Shown: positions 1-6,142 of the stretch, in pieces
Numbering within the stretch: the first letter of the stretch is position 1
How the letters are laid out: each line of letters opens with the position of its first letter
NCBI GenBank assembly: GCA_946540675.1
Contig: CAMNIW010000087.1
Location: forward strand, 1-6,142
DNA: 6,142 bases
Direction of reading: 5' to 3'
Origin: an uncultured Clostridia bacterium
Lineage (GTDB): Bacteria; Bacillota; Clostridia; Christensenellales; Borkfalkiaceae
Translations under genes and position numbers: made by a program
Notes under the pieces: generated by a model
The model's input: only the letters and a program-made list of their open reading frames with translations
The model's database searches: none
Told to the model about the DNA's origin: nothing

Positions 1-530
1 GGCGCAAGACATCTCTTTATGTGGTAATTGAGACAGGGCTTTTTCGGTTTGTTTTTGTCTATCGCGACCGAGCACGTGCGAACCATAAACGCGGTGTTTA
101 CTATCTCCAAAGTGTCCTTGGCGTTGACTCCGCCCATAAACGGTCCGAAGTATTTCGCCCCGTCTTTAAGTATCTTTCGCGTAACCGTGAAATTGGGAAA
201 AGGCGTCTTTAAGTTAACCTTTATGTACGGATAGGTCTTGTCGTCTTTAAGGAGTATGTTGTATCTCGGCTTATGCTTCTTTATGAGATTGTTTTCGAGC
301 GATAAGGCGTCTATCTCCGACTTGGTTATTATATAGTAAAAGTCGGCTATATTGGACACCATAGCCTGAACCTTTTCGGGTTTTTTAGTAGAATAGAAAT
401 ACTGCTTTACCCTGTTTTTGAGAACTTTCGCCTTGCCGACGTAAATTATCTGTCCGTCGGCGTCGAGCATTACGTAAACGCCCGGATCGGTCGGAAGCAT
501 CTTGATTTTTTGCTCTAAAACTTCGTTCAT
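1..530 (-). CDS. uvrC: UvrABC excinuclease subunit C, N-terminal part (cut by window edge)
   Basis: The gene starts at ATG 530-528 and runs off the left edge, so 176 codons are visible out of about 600 usual for UvrC. In the family, the UvrC endonuclease is recruited by the UvrA/UvrB damage complex and makes the 3' incision with this N-terminal GIY-YIG domain and the 5' incision with a C-terminal domain that lies outside the window. Visible: PGVYVM (residues 16-21) and IIYVGKAKVLKNR (28-40) form the GIY-YIG core with Tyr30 and Arg40. SEIDALSLENNLIK (71-84) carries the expected metal-binding Glu79. PRYNILLKDDKTYPY (88-102) and the Cys-containing PCLNYHIKRCLA (165-176) are UvrC hallmarks. The ATG overlaps the cca stop as ATGA, and the SD is weak (AAAGAG, 3 bases from the start), so translation is probably coupled to cca. 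It is last of the four operon genes seen here. Identification is firm; whether the rest is intact cannot be seen. Confidence 0.97.
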   Translation of the reverse strand, partial: MNEVLEQKIKMLPTDPGVYVMLDADGQIIYVGKAKVLKNRVKQYFYSTKKPEKVQAMVSNIADFYYIITKSEIDALSLENNLIKKHKPRYNILLKDDKTYPYIKVNLKTPFPNFTVTRKILKDGAKYFGPFMGGVNAKDTLEIVNTAFMVRTCSVAIDKNKPKKPCLNYHIKRCLA

Positions 531-3500
531 ATTCTCTTTGACGATATTTTAATCAGTCTTTCCCTGTCGTTTTCGACCGCTCCGTCTATGACGAGAGAAA
601 GAAGCCGCGAAAGTTCCTTGCCTATCGCTTCGCCCCTGTATCCGAGCGCGGCGAGATCGGAACCGTTTACAGCGAGAGAAGACAGCGTGTAGCAATCCCC
701 CCGCTCCTTTATCAGCCGATACGTTTTTTCTATATCTTTAAGCCCTTTTACTTCTTCGAGCGCTATCTCCGTGCCCTGCGCGAGCCCGTCCGCGCGCTTT
801 ACCGCGACGAGCCGCAAAAACGTTTCGTCGCCTATCTCGGACAAAAGGCGTTTTATCTTGCGTTCGTCGTTCTTTATCGGTCTGTCGTGCAGGCGGACGA
901 GAAGCGTAGTTTCGTAAAACAAAGCGTTGGAAGCCTTTAACCGCCTGAGTATTTTTCTCGCCTTTTCGTAAGACTTTTCGCCGTGTCCGTAAAAGTGCCC
1001 TTCGCCGTCTTTGACGAAAAAACACTCCGGTTTCCCCACGTCGTGCAAAAGCATCGCAAGTTTTACTTCGAGTCCGCCTTCGGCGCACCCCACCGCTCTC
1101 GCGATATGTTCGTAAACGTCGTAACGGTGCCACTTGCTTTTTTGTTCGAACTTATAGCAAGGGGCGAGTTCGGGAATAACGGCGAATATCGCGTCGTGGC
1201 AATCCATAAGCGCCGCCGTCGCGTTTTTGCCGCGGACGAGTTTACATATTTCGGTGAAAACTCTCTCGGCGGAAACTTTTTTCAGATTGTCGCAAAGTTT
1301 GCTCATCGCCGCCGACGTTCCGCTCTCTATCCCGAAGCCGAGAACGGACGAAAATCTCGCCGCGCGGAGTATCCTTAAAGCGTCTTCGTTAAACCTTTCT
1401 TCGGGGTCGCCGACCGCGCGCAACGTCTTGGATTCTATATCCGCTAAACCGCCGTATAAGTCGATTAAACCCGTCTTTTCGCTGTAAGCGAGAGCGTTTA
1501 CCGTAAAGTCTCTGCGCTTTAAGTCTTCCGCAAGATCGGAGACGAATTCCACCTTTTCGGGGTGACGGAAATCGGAATATTCCCCGTCGCGGCGAAAAGT
1601 CGTGACTTCGTAAGGCTTTCCGCCCTTTATAACCGTGACCGTACCGTGTCTGAGCCCCGTCGCGACGGTGTTTTTCTCTCCGAACACGGCTATCACTTCT
1701 TCGGGCTTTGCGGAAGTGGTTACGTCCCAGTCTTCGGGAGTTCTCCCCATCACCGAGTCGCGGACGCAACCGCCGACGACGTACGCTTCGTAACCCGCTT
1801 TACCGAGCGAGTCCGTTATCTCGGCGGCATAGCCGTCGATATTTATCTTCAAGCCTTTTTACCCCCTACGGACGAAACGAACGCGAGTATCTCCGCACGG
1901 GCGGCGTCTTTTGACGTGTCGTTGAGATATTCGTGACGAACTCCGTCGTAAAGCACCTTTTTTACTTCTTTGACGCCGACTTTCTCGGTATAGAACTTTT
2001 CGAGTTTGTCGACGAGTTTTCCCATTCCGCCGACGGGATCGTCTTTGCCCGATATAAGTAGCACGGGCTTATCCGCGTCGATTTTTGCCGCGTTTTTCTT
2101 TGAGTAATTCTTCGGAAGCCCCTTGAAGAAATATTTATAGAAATTGTAACTCAAAACGAAGTTGCAGTCGGGATCTTTTTCGTATCTCTCGCACTCTTCG
2201 GGTATAGACGAGATAAACGTACCTTCCTTGAACTTCTTGTTGTACATCCCGAAAGACATTTTGGCGAGAAACTTCGCCGGTTTTTTCTTGCCGCCGAAAA
2301 AGCAGTTTATCTTGGATATTATCCTGCCGACGACAACCGTTATATCGTTCATATACGCGCTTCCGCCGACGATGAACCCGTCCGCGAGATCGGCGTGTTT
2401 TTCCATATACGCCTGCGTTAAAAACGAGCCGTAACTGTGCCCGAAAAGGACGAGCGGAAGATCGGGATATTTCTCCTTGTATATCCTTGCGAGAGTCGCA
2501 ATATCTTCCACCGTATCGTTATACATATCGCCGTCCGAATAACCCGTTCTTCCGGGGTCGGTCTCGCCGTGACCGCGGTGGTCGTCTCCGAAGACGATAA
2601 AACCGTTGGCGGACATATACTCCGCAAGTCCGTTATACCTTAAAATGCTCTCCGCCATTCCGTGCGAGATCTGCAACATCCCCTTGGGGTTTTCAGCCTG
2701 CCACTCTCTGTACGCGATCCGTTTGCCGTCGTACGCCGTAAAAGTTCCCTTTATCATATAAGACATCTCCTTATCGCTTTTTTCCACTCTTCATAATATT
2801 TTTCGTATTTGCCGCCACATTCGGGCTCGAATATACGTTCGGTCTTTCTGAGTCCCGAAATGTCTTCCGGTCTTATAACTCCCATGCCGACTCCGCAAAG
2901 GTACGCCGCGCCGAGAGCGGTGCTCTCCTTTTCCGCGGGGCGGTTTACCGCCGCGCCCACGACGTTAGCCTGAAACTGCATCAGAAAGCCGTTTGCGGAC
3001 GCTCCGCCGTCGCACCTTATCTCCGAAAGGGATATTCCGCTCTCTTCCTGCATGGTCTCGGCGAGATCTCTCGCGGAGTACGCCATCGCTTCGAGCGTAG
3101 CGCGCGTTATATGCTCTTTTTTCGTGCCGCGGGTAAGTCCGCAGATTATTCCCCTTGCGTCGCTGTTCCAGTACGGCGCGCCCATGCCCGTAAACGCAGG
3201 CACGACGTACACGCCGCCGTTGTCTTCTACCGCCGTGGCGAGCGTTTCGCTGTCCGCCGAATGCGGGAAAAATCCCATATTGTCGCGGAGCCACTGTATC
3301 GCGCTGCCCGCGTTGAACACGCTTCCTTCAAAGGCGTAAGCCGTCTTTCCGCACATTTTATAGCCGACCGTCGTAACGAGTCCTTTGCCCGATATTATCG
3401 CCTTGTCCGCAAGATTGTACAGCATAAACAACCCCGTTCCGTAGGTTATCTTGCCCGAACCCGCGTCGAGACAGCCCTGCCCGACGAGCGCGGCCTGCTG

Positions 3501-6142
3501 GTCGCCCGCCATACCGCAAAGCGGAATATTGACGCCGTTATACGTAAACTCACCGACCTTTTCGTCGCAAGCGACTATTTTGGGAAGACAATTTTCGGGT
3601 ATACCGAATATTCCGAGAAGTTCGTCGTCGTATTCGAGCGTTTCAAGATTCATAAGCATAGTTCTCGACGCGTTTGTGACGTCGGTGACGAAAGCCTTTC
3701 CGCCCGAAAGTTTGTACGCGAGATAACTGTCTATCGTGCCGAAACACACTTCGCCCGCTCTCGCCTTTGCGCCTATCTCGGGGACGTTGTCCATAAGCCA
3801 TTTTATCTTGCTCGCGGAAAAGTACGCGTCCATTACGAGTCCGGTCTTTTTGCGTATAATATCGCCGTATTTCACGGCGAGTCCGCGCATATATTCCGCA
3901 CTCCTTCTGCATTGCCACACTATCGCGTTGTAAAGCGGTTTTCCCGTCGCTTTATCCCACGCTATGACCGTCTCTCTCTGGTTGGTTATGCCTATGCCGA
4001 CGACTTCTTTGAGATTATCGACGCTTTCGAGTATTTCTATAAGCGAAGAGAGAGTGTGCGCATATATCTCGTTGGCGTCTTCTTCGACGTAGGACGGCTC
4101 GGGATATATCTGACTTATCGCCGTCGCCTTTTGCTTTACTATTCTTTTTTCCGTCAGGTCGTACAATACGGCGCGGGTGCTTGTCGTTCCCTCGTCGATC
4201 GCTACAATGTACTTCATACCGTTTCCCCTTATTGCGGACCGAACGTCCGCCGTATTATCATCGTAATACTATTGTAAAATATTTGCGCGTATTTTTCAAG
4301 CGTTTGGGCAAGTTTTACAAAATCGCGGTAAAATAAAACCGTTTACCGCGCATACTATATGGCGGAAGGTGAATTATATGAAAACCGTTGTTTTGACAGG
4401 CGGCGGCACGGCGGGGCACTGTACCCCGAACGTCGCACTGATACCGTATCTCGAAAAATATTTCGACAAGACCGTATATATCGGCAGCGAAAAAGGCATA
4501 GAGCGCGATATAGTCAAAAATCTGAATATCCCCTACTACAAGATACCGACGGCAAAACTCGAACGCAAGTTTACGCCGAGAAATCTCGCCATACCCGTAA
4601 AACTTGTTTCGGGAGTGTACAAAGCGAGAAAAATACTCAAAAAAATCGACCCGTCGGTGGTTTTTTCGAAAGGCGGATACGTTTCGCTACCAGTAGTCAT
4701 CGCGGCGAAAAGCCTTAAGATCCCCGTCGTTTCGCACGAATCCGACCTGTCGGTCGGCCTTGCCAACAAGATAGCGTCGCGCTTTTCGGACGTAACGCTC
4801 ACCGCATTCAGAAAGACCGCGGGCGAGATAAAAAACGGCAGGTACGTCGGCACGCCCATCCGCGTGGAACTCTATAAAAAACGGGATAAAAACGCCGTTC
4901 TGAAAAAACTCGGTCTCGATAAAAACAAAAAAACGGTGCTTGTAACGGGCGGAAGTCAGGGCGCGGACAGCATAAACCGCGCGGTCGCGGACTCGCTCGA
5001 CGCGCTTACCGAAAAATACAACGTGATACTCGTATGCGGCAAGGGAAAGTCGACGGGAAAGACGGCAAAGAACTTTTACGAAACCGAGTACGCGGAAGAT
5101 ATGGGCGAACTTATGGCGGCGGCGGACGCGTGCGTGTCGCGGGCGGGAGCGAATACTCTTATGGAACTAATCTCTCTCGGTATGCCGACCGTCGCGATCC
5201 CGCTCCCGAAAGGAAATTCACGCGGAGATCAGGAAGAGAACGCGGCGTACCTGAAACGCAAAAAATTGATAACCGTACTCGAAGAAAGCAGGCTTAGCGG
5301 TGTAAATTTACTCAAAAAACTCGAAACGTTAGAGAAAAATCGCGACGAAATACGGGAAAGGTGCCTTGCGGCGGATCTTAAAAGCGGTGCGGAAAAAATT
5401 GCGGAGATCATCGCATCTTACGCTCTAAAAACACATAATGACAATGTCCCAATAAAAAAATCTTTTAAAACAAATTAAACCTGTTAATAACTATAGCCCG
5501 ACCGAAATTGCATTGAAAAAATCAAGAATAAAATATAAATAAAGCGTTCGGGGACGGTTTTCCGTCCCCGAACGCGGGGTTTTATGGTCGTGTACAGGTA
5601 ACTTGTACCGACAAATCAAATTCGTTTTCTGCAACCTGCGCTAACAACCCATATTTATTACGGGCTACATACGCGGGTGATTTATAATCGTTACGGGCGA
5701 CACGCGTCAGCGCTTGTAGACCGTAAGTCCGTCGCCGTCGAAATCTACGACTACCGTGTCGCCAGGCAAAAACGCGTTGCCTATCATCTTCTTCGCGATG
5801 AGCGTTTCTACCGTGTGCTGTATATACCGTTTCAAAGGTCTCGCTCCGTACGTCGGGTCGTATCCGGCGTGGATTATCTCGTCTTTCGCCGTTTCGGTTA
5901 TATATAGTCCTAATTGCTTCTCTTTGAGCCGCTCCTTTAAGCCGCCGAGCATAAGTTCCACTATGCTGCCTATTTCCTTTCTCGTCAGCGGCTTATAGAA
6001 CACTATCTCGTCCAGCCTGTTGAGAAATTCGGGTCTGAAAGACGTTTTCAGGAGTTTGCCGACTTCTTCTTTGGCTTCCGCGGTGATGTTTCCGTCGTCG
6101 TCTATGCCGTCGAGTATTGCCGACGAGCCGAGATTGGACGTA

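Overview
The window looks like a chromosomal, core-genome piece of a Gram-positive-type bacterium, most likely a clostridial member of the Bacillota. The support is the clostridial flavour of the CCA enzyme, MurG and ClpB sequences, purine-rich Shine-Dalgarno (SD) sites and a near-consensus sigma-A-type promoter. Base composition is moderate, yet the isoleucine codon AUA is used very heavily (13 of 24 Ile codons in murG). I cannot name a genus. No mobile element, tRNA, rRNA, CRISPR array or defence gene is recognisable.

Layout. Positions 1-4217 on the minus strand form one tightly packed operon, read right to left: glpK (glycerol kinase), an alpha/beta hydrolase of the lysophospholipase/monoacylglycerol-lipase type, cca (tRNA nucleotidyltransferase) and uvrC (5' part only, running off the left edge). 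All three junctions are 4-base start/stop overlaps (ATGA, TTGA, ATGA). This implies translational coupling and fixes the hydrolase start at 2757 and a TTG start for cca. A strong promoter (TTGAAA, 17 bases, TACAAT) lies in the divergent gap at 4271-4299. It is followed by a short leader with a hairpin just ahead of the glpK ribosome binding site.

Positions 4218-4377 are the divergent control region. They hold the glpK promoter, a perfect 9-bp inverted repeat (4324-4350) and a spaced TTGTAAAA/TTTTACAA pair (4272-4320). To the right, murG (4378-5478, plus strand) stands alone rather than in a cell-division/cell-wall cluster. It converges on the 3' end of clpB (5707-6142, minus strand, C-terminal part only). 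The 228-base gap between them holds a perfect 14-bp hairpin that is a good terminator for the clpB strand. It also holds an open, protein-like frame without a start codon whose codon use differs from its neighbours; this is the least explained stretch of the window.

How the genes fit together. The hydrolase could release glycerol from monoacylglycerols or glycerophospholipid derivatives, and GlpK would phosphorylate it to glycerol-3-phosphate. That is an inference from adjacency and family. cca (tRNA 3'-end maturation) and uvrC (nucleotide-excision repair) look like housekeeping genes sharing the transcript. MurG (lipid II synthesis) and ClpB (disaggregase) are independent core functions. I found no convincing new multi-gene system; the interest lies in the operon architecture, the divergent control region and the murG/clpB gap.
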